A stretch of 64,000 nucleotides of DNA from Ructibacterium gallinarum (GCF_014982785.1 NZ_JADCKB010000011.1:36531-100530); one strand, 5' to 3'. Numbered from the stretch's first letter, positions 1 through 9,771 are shown. The notes: a model not told the origin generated them from the sequence alone. A program made the numbers and translations.

Positions 1-26
1 ACCGCATATTCGGTCTGCGGTTTTCT
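1..26 (+). terminator. Terminator of the gene upstream of the window
   Basis: ACCGCA (1-6) pairs with TGCGGT (16-21) around a 9-nt loop and is followed by a T-rich run. It would end the transcript entering from the left, just before mutS. Confidence 0.6.
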
Positions 27-68
27 TGTAGATGGACATACGTAAATGTGGAATGGAGATGATATGAC

Positions 69-2708
69 ATGGCGGTGGAAATCGAAATGGATAAGCTGAC
101 GCCAATGATGCAGCAGTACTTTGCGGTCAAAAATGAATATAAGGATTGTATTTTGCTGTATCGTTTGGGAGATTTTTATGAAATGTTTTTTGATGACGCC
201 ATGATTGCTTCTAAGGTGCTTGACATTACACTGACCGGAAGAAACTGTGGCCTGAAAGATAGGGCTCCTATGTGCGGAGTTCCCTTTCATGCGGTAGATG
301 GTTATGTCGCCAGGCTGGTGGCCGCAGGATACTCTGCGGCAATCTGTGAGCAGGCGGAAGACCCGGCTTCTGCCAAGGGAATTGTAAAGCGTGAGGTCAT
401 TCGGGTTGTGACGCCCGGAACCATAATGGATTCTGCTGCACTAGATGCCAATAAGAATAATTATCTTTGTTCTTTGTGTGTAGGGGAAAATGGAAGCGGT
501 ATTGCGTTTGTGGATATTACTACCGGAGAGTGTACAGCGAAGGAGCTTGCAAAAGAGAATTTTACCTGTGCGGTTATGAACGAACTTGCAAAGTTTATGC
601 CCATTGAAGTAATTATGAATCTGCGGGCATATGAAAATACTGGTTTAGTACAGGAAATTCGGGATCGGACCCATGGTGTTGTTCGGAATTACTATGATTG
701 GGCATATGAAGAGGAAGCGGCGAAAAAGAAAGTGACGGTACAATTTGGAAGCCTACAGGAGGCATCCCTTCAGGACAAGCCAAACTGTGTTTGTGCCATT
801 GGTGCTTTGCTCTTGTATTTGGAGGAAACCCAGAAAACGGAATTGAAAAATTTAAAACAGGTTGAAGTAGACCGGGATGCAGAAAATATGCAGCTTGATA
901 TGTACAGCCTGCGGAATCTGGAGATTTTGGAGACGCTGCGGGAGCGCAGCAGCCGCGGCAGCCTTTTGCATGTCCTGAATAAAACCAGGACGTCTATGGG
1001 ATCCCGCTTGCTTCGTAAGTGGTTGACCGCACCTTTGATGAATTGTGCCGCAATTGCAAACCGGCATGTGGCGGTGGATGAGTTAGTCAAAGACCCTCTA
1101 CTTCGAGCAGAAATAGTGGAAGCGCTGAAAAAAATTGCAGATATCGAACGGTTGATTAACCGAATTGTGTATAAAAATGCTGGTTGTGCCGACTTGACGG
1201 GATTGAAAATTTCGCTTCAACAGCTGCCGGATATTGCAAGATGTTTGGAAGACTGCCAGGCAAGCCTTCTTCGACAATGCCTTAAAAATATGGATGTGCT
1301 TGAAGATATTGCAAAGCTGATTGATACCACTATTGATGAAAATGCGCCGGCAACTTTGAGAAACGGTGGATTGATCCTTCCGGGAGCCAATGAGGAATTG
1401 GACAAAACCAGAAATTTGATGGTAAATGGAAAAGCAATTTTAAATGAATTGGTAGAAAAGGAGAAGGAAAAAACAGGGATTAAGACGTTAAAGCTGGGTT
1501 ATAATAAAGTTTTTGGGTATTATGTGGAAGCTACGCGGATGTATGCCGATAAAATTCCCGACTATTTTATCAGAAAACAGACCCTTGCCAATACGGAAAG
1601 ATATATTACACCTGAATTAAAAGAAGTGGAAGAAGCAGTTTTAGATGCCAGCACCAAGAGTGTGGATATGGAATATGAGCTTTTCTGTCAGGTACGAGAT
1701 CAGGTGGGTCGGGCTTTTGACCGAGTTCAGAGAACAGCAGAAGCGATTGCTGTGGTGGATGTACTTTGTTCCTTTGCTGCGGTAGCTGAGAAAAATGGTT
1801 ATGTGATGCCTGAAGTCAATATGGGAGATAAAATTTCAATTAAAGACGGAAGGCATCCGGTGGTAGAGCAATTGAATAAAGACCATATTTTTATTCCGAA
1901 CGATGTGATATTGGATAACCGTGAAAATCAGGTGGCTATTATCACTGGACCCAATATGGCGGGAAAATCCACTTATATGCGGCAGACAGCCTTAATCGTG
2001 CTGATGGCACAGGCGGGAAGTTTTGTGCCTGCCCGACAGGCGGAAATTGGAATTGTAGACCGTATTTTTACCCGGGTAGGGGCATCTGACGATCTGTCTG
2101 CAGGTCAGAGTACTTTTATGGTGGAAATGAACGAAGTAGCCTATATCTTGGATAATGCAACCTCCAAGAGTTTGGTAATTTTAGACGAAATTGGGCGTGG
2201 TACCAGCACTTTTGACGGACTTGGAATCGCGTGGGCGGTTGCGGAATATATGGCAGATTCCAAAAAATGCGGCGCTAAGACGATGTTCGCGACGCATTAT
2301 CATGAACTTACCCAACTGGAAGATAAAATTCCAAATGTAAAAAACTATTGTATTGCAGTAAAGAAGCGTGGTGATAGTATCAGCTTTCTGCGTAAAATTA
2401 TCCGCGGTGGCGCTGATGAGAGCTATGGCGTAGATGTCGCTGCTCTGGCGGGCGTGAAAAAATCAGTAGTGCGCCGCGCAAGAGAAATCGTCGCTTCTTT
2501 GGAAAGTGAGGAAAAGAGCCAGGTACAGGATGCCAAAATACATACAAAAATTCCGGAGGAGAACGGAAACCAGGCCCAAATGAATTTTTTAGGTGCTGCG
2601 GAAAATCCTGTCTTGACGGAACTGAAAGCTCTTGATTTAAATGTTATCACGCCAGTAGAGGCGCTGACCAAACTTTATGATTTGCAGGCAAAAGCGAAGA
2701 ATCAATAA
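69..2708 (+). CDS. mutS: DNA mismatch repair protein MutS
   Basis: 879-residue MutS ATPase that recognises base mismatches and recruits MutL. The mismatch-reading Phe-x-Glu motif is in GDFYEMF near residues 34-40. The Walker A sequence GPNMAGKST lies near residue 627 and Walker B LVILDEIGRGTS near 701, followed by the TFATHYHEL-type switch. Length is normal for MutS1. The ATG at 69 follows a GGAG about ten bases upstream. mutL begins 16 bases after the stop, so the two are very likely one operon. Nothing is missing from the catalytic core. Confidence 0.98.
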   Translation: MAVEIEMDKLTPMMQQYFAVKNEYKDCILLYRLGDFYEMFFDDAMIASKVLDITLTGRNCGLKDRAPMCGVPFHAVDGYVARLVAAGYSAAICEQAEDPASAKGIVKREVIRVVTPGTIMDSAALDANKNNYLCSLCVGENGSGIAFVDITTGECTAKELAKENFTCAVMNELAKFMPIEVIMNLRAYENTGLVQEIRDRTHGVVRNYYDWAYEEEAAKKKVTVQFGSLQEASLQDKPNCVCAIGALLLYLEETQKTELKNLKQVEVDRDAENMQLDMYSLRNLEILETLRERSSRGSLLHVLNKTRTSMGSRLLRKWLTAPLMNCAAIANRHVAVDELVKDPLLRAEIVEALKKIADIERLINRIVYKNAGCADLTGLKISLQQLPDIARCLEDCQASLLRQCLKNMDVLEDIAKLIDTTIDENAPATLRNGGLILPGANEELDKTRNLMVNGKAILNELVEKEKEKTGIKTLKLGYNKVFGYYVEATRMYADKIPDYFIRKQTLANTERYITPELKEVEEAVLDASTKSVDMEYELFCQVRDQVGRAFDRVQRTAEAIAVVDVLCSFAAVAEKNGYVMPEVNMGDKISIKDGRHPVVEQLNKDHIFIPNDVILDNRENQVAIITGPNMAGKSTYMRQTALIVLMAQAGSFVPARQAEIGIVDRIFTRVGASDDLSAGQSTFMVEMNEVAYILDNATSKSLVILDEIGRGTSTFDGLGIAWAVAEYMADSKKCGAKTMFATHYHELTQLEDKIPNVKNYCIAVKKRGDSISFLRKIIRGGADESYGVDVAALAGVKKSVVRRAREIVASLESEEKSQVQDAKIHTKIPEENGNQAQMNFLGAAENPVLTELKALDLNVITPVEALTKLYDLQAKAKNQ

Positions 2709-2724
2709 GAAAGGAGATCCGTGT

Positions 2725-4668
2725 ATGCATCAAATTCAGGTATTAGATCAGGCGGTAGCGGATAAAATTGCCGCGGGCGAGGTGGCAGAGCGCCCTTCTG
2801 CGGTAGTAAAAGAGCTGGTAGAAAATGCGATTGATGCCGGAGCGGATCGTATCCAGGTGGAGATCCGTAAGGGTGGGGTGGAGTATATTCGTGTGGCAGA
2901 TAACGGCTGCGGTATTCCTGCCGGACAGGTGGAAACTGCGTTTTTGCGGCATGCCACCAGTAAGCTTTCTCAGATCGATGACTTATACCGGATTTCTACT
3001 ATGGGCTTTCGAGGGGAGGCTTTAGCGAGTATCTGTGCTGTAGCGGAAGTGGAGGTCATTACAAAAACACCTGAGGAAGAAGAGGGTGTTTATCTGCGTT
3101 TGAAACATGGAATTTCTGAGGAAAAATCAGAAATTGCCTGTGGTACAGGAACTAGCATGATGGTAGAAAATCTTTTTGCCAATGTCCCTGCCAGAATGAA
3201 GTTTTTAAAAAAGGATTCTACAGAGGCGGGGTATGTTGCAGATGTACTGGGCAGAATTGCGCTTTCGCGTCCGAAAATTGCTTTTTCCTATACCTGTGAC
3301 GGAAAAGAAATCTTCACGACTACTGGTGATGGAAAGCTTGCCAGCGTAATTTTGAAAATATACGGGCTGGATCATGCAAAAGCACTGCTTCCAGTAGATT
3401 ATACGGAATCGGGTATACACATCAGCGGTGTGGTGGGAAAGCCAGAGCTTGCCAGAGGTAACCGGACCAGACAGACGCTGTTTGTTAACGGCCGGTATGT
3501 GAAGAATCATGTGATTGCCAAGGTGGTGGAGGAAGCGTTTCGAAATAACATGATGGTTGGAAAATTCCCGTTTTTTGTAATTAGCGTGGATTTGCCTGCA
3601 GAACTGGTCGATGTTAATGTGCATCCGGCAAAAACAGAGGTAAAATTTGCCAATGAAAAACAGCTTTATGATATTGCATATCATGCGGTCAGAAATGCGA
3701 TTGGTGCCGGAGAAAAAGGAAAACGCGAGGAAGTGCTTGCGGTACAAAAAACGGAAATGCCCAAGCCTGAAAATTTTGTTCGGTATACAGACGGAGAAAA
3801 AATACAGAATCCACATGAGTTTCGCGACGCTGCACATGCAAGCGTGAATCGGACCGTTGTTCGGCAGTTTATGGAAAACACGATACCGAAACGAATTGAA
3901 AAAGAACCGGAAAGGACAATGCGTTTTCGGGAGGAATCTTCAGTCATTCCGGCGCTGCCGGTTCAAGAAGACTTCACTACACAATCAGAAGAGCGTGTTT
4001 TTGGCCATCCCGAGCGGGAATTGTCCGTGCCGGAGCAGCAAAGTATGGAAGACGTTTTAAAACCAGAGACAACGGGTTACAACGTGCCGGAGAAAAACAT
4101 TATCGGGCAGGTATTTGATACATATCTGATTTATCAAACCGAAGATACCATGTGTTTGATTGATCAGCATGCTGCCCACGAACGATTCCGGTTTGAAAAA
4201 TTGAAAAAGGCATATTTTGCGCAGGAACGATTTTCCCAGATGCTGCTTACCCCTGTGATTGTAACCTTAGAGCCATCAGAAAAATTGGTGGTTATGGAAA
4301 ATTTGAAATATTTTTCGGACTTTGGGTTTGAAATTGAGGATTTTGGAACCAATGATGTGATTGTACATGCCTCTCCGATTGCGGCAGATGACAAGGCCAT
4401 TAGTGAGTTAGTTTTAGAGCTGACAGATGCATTGCAGGAACAAATCAAGCATCCGATAGCGAATTTTGAAGAGAAGGCATTGGATATGATTTCTTGTAAA
4501 TATGCCATCAAAGCGAATCATCATTTGAGCCTTCCAGAAATGCAGGATTTACTTTCAAAGGTACAGTCTTTAGAAGCGCAGGGAATCACTACCTGCCCGC
4601 ATGGCAGGCCGATATCTGTACGGTTTACCCAAACTGAAATTGAAAAAATGTTTAAGCGGAAGCTATAG
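2725..4668 (+). CDS. mutL: DNA mismatch repair endonuclease MutL
   Basis: 647-residue MutL, the partner of MutS that nicks the daughter strand. The N-terminal GHKL ATPase shows NAIDAGA, DNGCGIP, ATSKL and GFRGEALASI. The C-terminal domain has DQHAAHERFRFE (the metal-binding DQHAx2Ex4E endonuclease motif) and CPHGRP. This is therefore the endonuclease type of MutL found in bacteria lacking MutH. The ATG at 2725 is chosen because AGAAAGGAG lies directly upstream; an in-frame ATG at 2677 would overlap mutS and has no such site. The gene is followed after 15 bases by miaA. Confidence 0.97.
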   Translation: MHQIQVLDQAVADKIAAGEVAERPSAVVKELVENAIDAGADRIQVEIRKGGVEYIRVADNGCGIPAGQVETAFLRHATSKLSQIDDLYRISTMGFRGEALASICAVAEVEVITKTPEEEEGVYLRLKHGISEEKSEIACGTGTSMMVENLFANVPARMKFLKKDSTEAGYVADVLGRIALSRPKIAFSYTCDGKEIFTTTGDGKLASVILKIYGLDHAKALLPVDYTESGIHISGVVGKPELARGNRTRQTLFVNGRYVKNHVIAKVVEEAFRNNMMVGKFPFFVISVDLPAELVDVNVHPAKTEVKFANEKQLYDIAYHAVRNAIGAGEKGKREEVLAVQKTEMPKPENFVRYTDGEKIQNPHEFRDAAHASVNRTVVRQFMENTIPKRIEKEPERTMRFREESSVIPALPVQEDFTTQSEERVFGHPERELSVPEQQSMEDVLKPETTGYNVPEKNIIGQVFDTYLIYQTEDTMCLIDQHAAHERFRFEKLKKAYFAQERFSQMLLTPVIVTLEPSEKLVVMENLKYFSDFGFEIEDFGTNDVIVHASPIAADDKAISELVLELTDALQEQIKHPIANFEEKALDMISCKYAIKANHHLSLPEMQDLLSKVQSLEAQGITTCPHGRPISVRFTQTEIEKMFKRKL

Positions 4669-4683
4669 CAGGAGGGATAGAAG

Positions 4684-5556
4684 TTGGAAAAACCAGAAAT
4701 TGTATGTGTGGTAGGCCCTACTGCTTCCGGCAAAACAGAATATGCTATCAATTTGGCTAAAAAATACAATGGTGAAGTTGTATCCTGTGATTCTATGCAG
4801 ATTTATCGGTATATGGATATCGGTACAGCAAAGCCGACACAAGAGGAAATGCAGAATATTCCGCATCACATGATTGATTTTGTGGACCCAAGAGAGGATT
4901 ATAGTGTGGCCGATTTTGTGCGTGATGCACGAGTCTGTATTAATGATATTTTAGAAAGAAAGAAATTACCTGTTCTTTGCGGCGGTACCGGCCTATATGT
5001 GGACAGTATTTTAAATCAGATTGAATTTTCAGAAGAAAAAAAAGACGAAAAATATCGGCATCAACTGCAGGAGCTTGCGCAAGTCAAAGGAAACGATGCA
5101 GTCTATGCTCTGCTTTTAGAGCAGGATCCAAAAGCTGCAGAAGCCATTCATCCTCATAATTTAAAACGCGTCATTCGTGCTTTAGAAATTATAAAAACCA
5201 CAGGAATGACCAAGGAAGAGGCGGATAAAAAAGCGAGAAAGGAGCCCGTGTATCAAGCAACAATTTACGGTATGCAAATGGAGCGGGAAAAATTGTATCA
5301 GAGAATTAATCTGCGGGTGGATCAAATGATGGATCGTGGACTTTTAGACGAGGTGCGGCGGCTTTTGGAGATGGGTGTCAGCCGAAAATCTACAGCCATG
5401 CAGGCCATTGGCTATAAGGAACTTGCCGAATACTTTGATGGCTTTTGCTCTTTGGAAGAAGCAGTAGACTCGATTAAGAGGGAATCAAGACGGTATGCAA
5501 AACGGCAAATGACTTGGTTCCGCAGAAATTCAGATATTATTTGGATACAGCGTTGA
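4684..5556 (+). CDS. miaA: tRNA dimethylallyltransferase MiaA
   Basis: 290-residue transferase that adds an isopentenyl group to A37 of tRNAs reading codons that begin with U. The P-loop GPTASGKT is at residues 10-17, followed by SCDSMQIYR and GGTGLY, all typical of MiaA. The start is TTG, supported by AGGAGG about ten bases before it. It is the third gene of the mutS-mutL-miaA cluster. The hfq gene that often follows in Firmicutes is absent here. No clear terminator is visible after it. Confidence 0.97.
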   Translation: MEKPEIVCVVGPTASGKTEYAINLAKKYNGEVVSCDSMQIYRYMDIGTAKPTQEEMQNIPHHMIDFVDPREDYSVADFVRDARVCINDILERKKLPVLCGGTGLYVDSILNQIEFSEEKKDEKYRHQLQELAQVKGNDAVYALLLEQDPKAAEAIHPHNLKRVIRALEIIKTTGMTKEEADKKARKEPVYQATIYGMQMEREKLYQRINLRVDQMMDRGLLDEVRRLLEMGVSRKSTAMQAIGYKELAEYFDGFCSLEEAVDSIKRESRRYAKRQMTWFRRNSDIIWIQR

Positions 5557-5657
5557 AATTGTCTTTTTTTGGGACCATTTCATAAAAAATAATAAATCAA
5601 ATGTACTTTAGGTATGAAATTTGTGCGGAGTGTTGAAACTTTTTTTAAGAAAATCTC

Positions 5658-5686
5658 TGTACAAATAAGAATCCTTGTGTTATAAT
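5658..5686 (+). promoter_or_regulatory. Vegetative promoter of rex
   Basis: TGTACA (5658-5663) and TATAAT (5681-5686) are separated by exactly 17 bases. The -10 box is followed at once by the Rex operator. Confidence 0.75.
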
Positions 5687-5687
5687 T

Positions 5688-5705
5688 TTGTTAGTAATTT
5701 AACAA
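5688..5705 (+). promoter_or_regulatory. Rex operator (autoregulation of rex)
   Basis: TTGTTAG-TAAT-TTAACAA matches the Rex consensus TTGTTAA-N4-TTAACAA with a single mismatch. It begins two bases after the -10 box and covers the expected transcription start. Rex bound here would block its own promoter when NADH is low relative to NAD+. That regulatory direction is known for the family; its use here is inferred. Confidence 0.85.
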
Positions 5706-5746
5706 AGAGGCTTGCCGGAGATGTCCCGGCCCAAGGAGCGAGAAAA

Positions 5747-6406
5747 ATGGAAAAAAAGGTGTCGGCATCGGTCATTAACCGCTTGCCGCGGTATTATCGG
5801 TATTTGACGGATTTGCTTAGCAGTGGAATAGAGCGGATTTCGTCAAAAGAACTCAGTGAGCGTATGCATGTTACCGCTTCACAGATACGGCAGGATTTGA
5901 ATTGCTTTGGAGGTTTTGGACAGCAGGGTTATGGCTATAATGTAAAATCACTGCAAAGTGAAATTGCAAAAATTTTAGGATTAGATCGTGGATATACCGC
6001 TGTCCTGGTGGGAGCGGGAAATATGGGGCGTACTTTTGCCATTAATACCAAATTTGAATCCAGAGGTTTTCGGCTGATAGGGATTTTTGATACTGATCCT
6101 AAAAAAATTGGTACGACTCTGACCCGTTATACCATTATGGATTACAAAAATATTAAAGAATTTATCGATACGCATCACCCGGAAATGGCCATTTTGGCTG
6201 TTCCCAAGCAGGTGATTCATGGAGTGGCAGAAGAACTGATTGGTTATGGGATTCGCGCATTTTTGAACTTTTCTTATACAGAACTTTCGACTGCGGAGGA
6301 TGTTGCGGTGGAAAACGTGCATTTAAGTGATAGCCTGATGCGTCTATCCTATAAATTGCTGGAACATGATCAGAATGAGGACAAAAAACAGGAATCAGAG
6401 GTTTAA
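5747..6406 (+). CDS. rex: Redox-sensing transcriptional repressor Rex
   Basis: 219-residue NADH/NAD+ sensor that represses fermentation and respiration genes. The N-terminal winged helix starts with the family hallmark LPRYYRYL and continues with ASQIRQDLNCFGGFGQQGYGY. The Rossmann domain has VGAGNMGR (GxGxxG) near residue 92. The ATG at 5747 follows AAGGAG; longer in-frame starts would run through the promoter and operator. Rex typically controls genes for NADH-dependent fermentation; no second operator was noticed elsewhere in the window by eye. Confidence 0.96.
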   Translation: MEKKVSASVINRLPRYYRYLTDLLSSGIERISSKELSERMHVTASQIRQDLNCFGGFGQQGYGYNVKSLQSEIAKILGLDRGYTAVLVGAGNMGRTFAINTKFESRGFRLIGIFDTDPKKIGTTLTRYTIMDYKNIKEFIDTHHPEMAILAVPKQVIHGVAEELIGYGIRAFLNFSYTELSTAEDVAVENVHLSDSLMRLSYKLLEHDQNEDKKQESEV

Positions 6407-6429
6407 TTTGAATCAAAGAGGGATTCGAT

Positions 6430-7266
6430 ATGAAAGTTTATGCATTGGTAGGTAAATCAGGAACCGGCAAAAGTCATCATAGTATGTGGGTTGCCAGGGA
6501 AAATCAAATTGAATATATTATTGATGATGGACTTTTGATCTCGGATAATAAGATTGTTGCAGGAAAATCTGCTAAGCGGGAGCCCACTAAGGTTGCATCG
6601 GTACGCTGTGCAGTCTTTAGTGATCCGGAGCATGCCGCTTCGGTCCGAAAAGCGATTGCGGAGCATCATGTGGATTCCATATTGATTATTGGAACCAGTG
6701 AAAAAATGGTGTATAAGATTGCAGATGCATTACGGCTGGGTGAAATTCAAAAAATAATTCATATTGAAGATGTTTCCACACCGGAGGAGAGGGAAATTGC
6801 TGCAGAGATGAGGAATAAGCAGGGAAAACATGTTATTCCTGTACCTACGTTTGAATTAAAGCGGCAGTTTTCTGGTTATTTTACAGATCCCTTGATGCTG
6901 CTATTTAAGAAGAAAGGACAGACTATTGTAGAAGAAAAGACGGTAATGCGGCCGGCTTATAGTTATTTGGGTGAATATAAGATTTCGGCAAGAGCAATTT
7001 CTGATATATGTACCTATGAAGCAATGCGGCTTCCAAGCATTCATAAGGTTTTGAGAATTAGGCATTCTACTACACCTGGTGGAAGGTTGATGCTGGAGGT
7101 GGATGTTTCGGTTAATTTCCCCTGCAGGGTTTCTTATCAGGCGGCTTTGGCAGCAGAGCGTATTAAAACTGCGGTGGAAGAATTTACGGCTATTACAGTA
7201 CGCTGGGTTCATGTGAACGTGAAGACATTGAATATTAAACGGGAGGAAAATCATGATATGCCTTAA
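6430..7266 (+). CDS. P-loop ATP-binding protein with Asp23/Gls24-like C-terminus
   Basis: 278 residues. It opens with a P-loop, VGKSGTGKSHHS (residues 7-18), and a predicted nucleotide-binding alpha/beta domain to about residue 170. The last 100 residues (from SAISDICTYEA-like sequence onward) resemble the Asp23/Gls24 (DUF322) fold, with the V-N-V-K strand at the end. The family is known in Clostridia without an assigned function. It starts 23 bases after rex and overlaps the next gene by 14 bases, so all are probably co-transcribed. The function is unknown; the domain assignments are from pattern recognition. Confidence 0.75.
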   Translation: MKVYALVGKSGTGKSHHSMWVARENQIEYIIDDGLLISDNKIVAGKSAKREPTKVASVRCAVFSDPEHAASVRKAIAEHHVDSILIIGTSEKMVYKIADALRLGEIQKIIHIEDVSTPEEREIAAEMRNKQGKHVIPVPTFELKRQFSGYFTDPLMLLFKKKGQTIVEEKTVMRPAYSYLGEYKISARAISDICTYEAMRLPSIHKVLRIRHSTTPGGRLMLEVDVSVNFPCRVSYQAALAAERIKTAVEEFTAITVRWVHVNVKTLNIKREENHDMP

Positions 7267-8071
7267 AAATCATGAATTTTCTCCCAAGGCAACTTTTGAA
7301 TGCGGGCAGTGCTTTCGCTGGACAGCAGATGATAAAGGATATGTGGGTATTGCCGGAGGAAGAGCCTGCCGAATTCGCGATGGAAGATTGGAATGCCCTG
7401 AAGAAGACAACGCTTTTTGGAGAAGTTATTTTTGCTTGGATATGGATTATTCTGCAATGAAAGCTTTTTTGCTGGAACAGGATCCCACTTTGGAACCATG
7501 TCTTGATTATGGACAAGGTCTTCGGATTTTAAGACAGGATTTGTGGGAAACAGTGATTTCCTTCATTCTTTCAGCGAATAATAATATTCCGCGTATTAAA
7601 AAAATGATTGAAGGGCTATGCAAAAAATTTGGTGAACCAATCGCTTTTGAAGATAAAATTTTATATTCTTTTCCTTCAACTCAATGTATTGCGGGACTTA
7701 AATGCAGTGATTTGGCCGCACTGAAGCTGGGCTATAGGGATCGTTATGTTATGGATGCGGCCGTTTTTATGGCGTCACATGCTGACAGTATTGCATGGCA
7801 GCAGCTTTCTGCAGAAGAAGCACGACAGACACTGATGCAAATCAAAGGTGTAGGAAGAAAAGTTGCAGACTGTATTTTATTGTTTGCATTAGGCTGTTAT
7901 GATGTTTTTCCACAAGATGTTTGGATTCGGCGTATTATGGGACAGGTATATCAGACGCCAGAACGTAGTACACAGGAATTTGCGCAGCAGAAATATGGGT
8001 ATTACAGAGGATTTGCACAACAGTATTTATTTTATTACTACCGGAATCATGCCGGAAAGATACAGGGATAA
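7253..8071 (+). CDS. ogg: OGG1-type 8-oxoguanine DNA glycosylase/AP lyase
   Basis: 272 residues. The N-terminal OGG domain contains the ECGQCFRW signature near residue 19. The helix-hairpin-helix is IKGVGRKVADCILLFALG near residues 195-212, with the Schiff-base lysine expected in KGVGRK and the catalytic aspartate in FPQDVWI. The enzyme removes oxidised guanine from DNA and cleaves the abasic site. The start codon lies inside the end of the preceding gene, indicating translational coupling. A 3-methyladenine glycosylase (AlkA) is less likely because the OGG N-terminal domain is present. Confidence 0.9.
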   Translation: MICLKNHEFSPKATFECGQCFRWTADDKGYVGIAGGRACRIRDGRLECPEEDNAFWRSYFCLDMDYSAMKAFLLEQDPTLEPCLDYGQGLRILRQDLWETVISFILSANNNIPRIKKMIEGLCKKFGEPIAFEDKILYSFPSTQCIAGLKCSDLAALKLGYRDRYVMDAAVFMASHADSIAWQQLSAEEARQTLMQIKGVGRKVADCILLFALGCYDVFPQDVWIRRIMGQVYQTPERSTQEFAQQKYGYYRGFAQQYLFYYYRNHAGKIQG

Positions 8072-8075
8072 TAAT

Positions 8076-8717
8076 ATGATTATACACAGTAAAACATCAA
8101 TTGGTTTCCAGTGTCCCTCCTGCGGAAAAATACAGATACAGGAACTTTCAGCTTTTGCGTTCGCAGACAGCCAGCGACACCAAATTTTATGCGATCATTG
8201 CCATCAGGTATTTGCAGCTTTCCATCCAGGTGATGGATCCGAATACCACATACAGGCAGTTTGTTTGGATTGTTGCAGTGCGCATGTGTTTCGTGTAAAA
8301 CGTGGTTTGTTTTGGCTGGAGCATTTGCGGGAATTTCGGTGTCCGCAAACAGACGAGCTGATTTTGGCAGTGGGGGATGAAGAAAAAATAGAAGCACTTT
8401 TAGCAGAGGAGTTTTATCTTGATGAAGAAGATTTAGAAGAAGATGAGACGGGCGCGGAAGATTTAGAGCAAATTGAAGTGATGACACAGTTGGTAGCTTT
8501 GTTTGAGCATTTTAAGCAGTTGGGTCAGAGCGGGAATTTGACCTGTATGTGTGATCGGCCTCAGATTCAGCTTCGATTTGAGGATGGATGGGTACATATG
8601 GTATGTCTGCATTGTCAGCGGGAAACCTGCATCGACGTTTCAGATTATGAAAAAATTCTTGCCGCACAGGCTATAGAGAAGATATGTTTGTCAGATAAAC
8701 CTATGAATAAAAAATAA
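8076..8717 (+). CDS. Zinc-ribbon protein of unknown function
   Basis: 213 residues. The N-terminal half has cysteine pairs CPSC, CDHC and CLDC that look like zinc ribbons. A very acidic linker (about residues 112-130) follows, then a second set, CMCD and CLHC. It begins four bases after ogg with a weak AGGGAT ribosome site. Longer in-frame starts would overlap ogg almost 180 bases and are rejected. Reducing, cysteine-rich proteins of this type can bind zinc or nucleic acid; no function can be given. Confidence 0.75.
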   Translation: MIIHSKTSIGFQCPSCGKIQIQELSAFAFADSQRHQILCDHCHQVFAAFHPGDGSEYHIQAVCLDCCSAHVFRVKRGLFWLEHLREFRCPQTDELILAVGDEEKIEALLAEEFYLDEEDLEEDETGAEDLEQIEVMTQLVALFEHFKQLGQSGNLTCMCDRPQIQLRFEDGWVHMVCLHCQRETCIDVSDYEKILAAQAIEKICLSDKPMNKK

Positions 8718-8745
8718 ATTATAATATATTTATGGAGGTACTGCA

Positions 8746-9597
8746 ATGTTAGTAACAGGAAAAGAAATTTTGGATCATGCGCATAAAAATGGCTATGCGG
8801 TAGGAGCATTTAATGTAGTGAATATGGAAATGCTCCAGGCTGTTGTCAATGCGGCAGAAGAGGAAAAGTCTCCGGTGTTTGTTCAAACTACTGAGGGGGC
8901 GCTCTCCTATGCGGGTATTGGTTATCTGTCTGCTATGATTCGCTATGCAGCAGAACAGGTAAAGGTGCCGGTGGCGTTTCATCTGGATCATGGTGGCAGT
9001 TTTGAAGTAGCCATGAAGTGTATCAGAAATGGCTGGACTTCTGTCATGATTGACGGTTCTCATCATCCGTTGGAAGGAAATATTGAAGTAACCCGGCGAG
9101 TAGTAGATGCTGCGCATGCTTGCGGTGTGTCTGTAGAAGCAGAACTGGGCCGTCTGGGCGGAGTAGAAGACAATATCAGTGTTGATGAAAAAGATGCTAT
9201 GTACACCGATCCGGAAGAAGCTAAAAAATTTGTGGCAGAAACCGAGGTAGATTATCTGGCGATTGCGATCGGTACCGCACATGGAAAATATAAAGGAATT
9301 CCTAAGCTGGATTTTGATCGGCTGGCTACTATAAAAAATGATTTGAAAATGCCGATTGTTCTTCATGGCGCATCTGGCGTAGACGAGGAGAGTATTAAAA
9401 AGGCTATTGCGCTCGGTGTGAATAAAATTAATATTGATACTGAACTGCGTTGTGCTTATACAGATAAGAACCGCGAAATCTTTGCGCAGCAGCCGGATTT
9501 GTTTGACTTAAGAAAGTATATCGGACCGGCACGGGAAAACGTGAAAGCAAAAGTAATTGAAAAGATTCGTTTGTTTGGCTCAAACGGAAAAGCATAA
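8746..9597 (+). CDS. fba: Class II fructose-bisphosphate aldolase
   Basis: 283-residue zinc-dependent aldolase that splits fructose 1,6-bisphosphate into dihydroxyacetone phosphate and glyceraldehyde 3-phosphate. Zinc ligands and active-site motifs are seen in HLDHG (near 80), AIGTAHGKYKG (near 175) and LHGASG (near 207). GGAGG precedes the ATG. A strong terminator follows. A tagatose-bisphosphate aldolase cannot be excluded by sequence alone, but no tagatose genes are nearby, so the glycolytic role is preferred. Confidence 0.93.
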   Translation: MLVTGKEILDHAHKNGYAVGAFNVVNMEMLQAVVNAAEEEKSPVFVQTTEGALSYAGIGYLSAMIRYAAEQVKVPVAFHLDHGGSFEVAMKCIRNGWTSVMIDGSHHPLEGNIEVTRRVVDAAHACGVSVEAELGRLGGVEDNISVDEKDAMYTDPEEAKKFVAETEVDYLAIAIGTAHGKYKGIPKLDFDRLATIKNDLKMPIVLHGASGVDEESIKKAIALGVNKINIDTELRCAYTDKNREIFAQQPDLFDLRKYIGPARENVKAKVIEKIRLFGSNGKA

Positions 9598-9615
9598 AAT
9601 TTACTTGCAAGACAA

Positions 9616-9643
9616 GGCCGCGCTTTTGGCGCGGTCCTTTTTT
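9616..9643 (+). terminator. Rho-independent terminator after fba
   Basis: GGCCGCGC (9616-9623) pairs with GCGCGGTC (9629-9636) with one G-T pair around a short TTTTG loop, followed by a run of six T residues. Confidence 0.9.
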
Positions 9644-9742
9644 GCGTTTGCAAAAATATACAGAGTTTTTTACGCTTTGACAAATTTTACGCTTTTTTTT
9701 GGTGCGAAACTAACAATATCAGAAAAAAATTAGGAAAAGCCC

Positions 9743-9771
9743 TTGATTTTTTTTTCAGAGTAGTTTAAAAT
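9743..9771 (+). promoter_or_regulatory. Predicted vegetative promoter for the M23 peptidase/regulator pair
   Basis: TTGATT (9743-9748) and TAAAAT (9766-9771) are 17 bases apart, about 70 bases upstream of the peptidase start codon. Confidence 0.55.

Noticed and set aside
3205..3837. Long reverse-strand frame inside mutL
   Set aside because: It is the antisense shadow of mutL, has no ribosome site and no recognisable domain.
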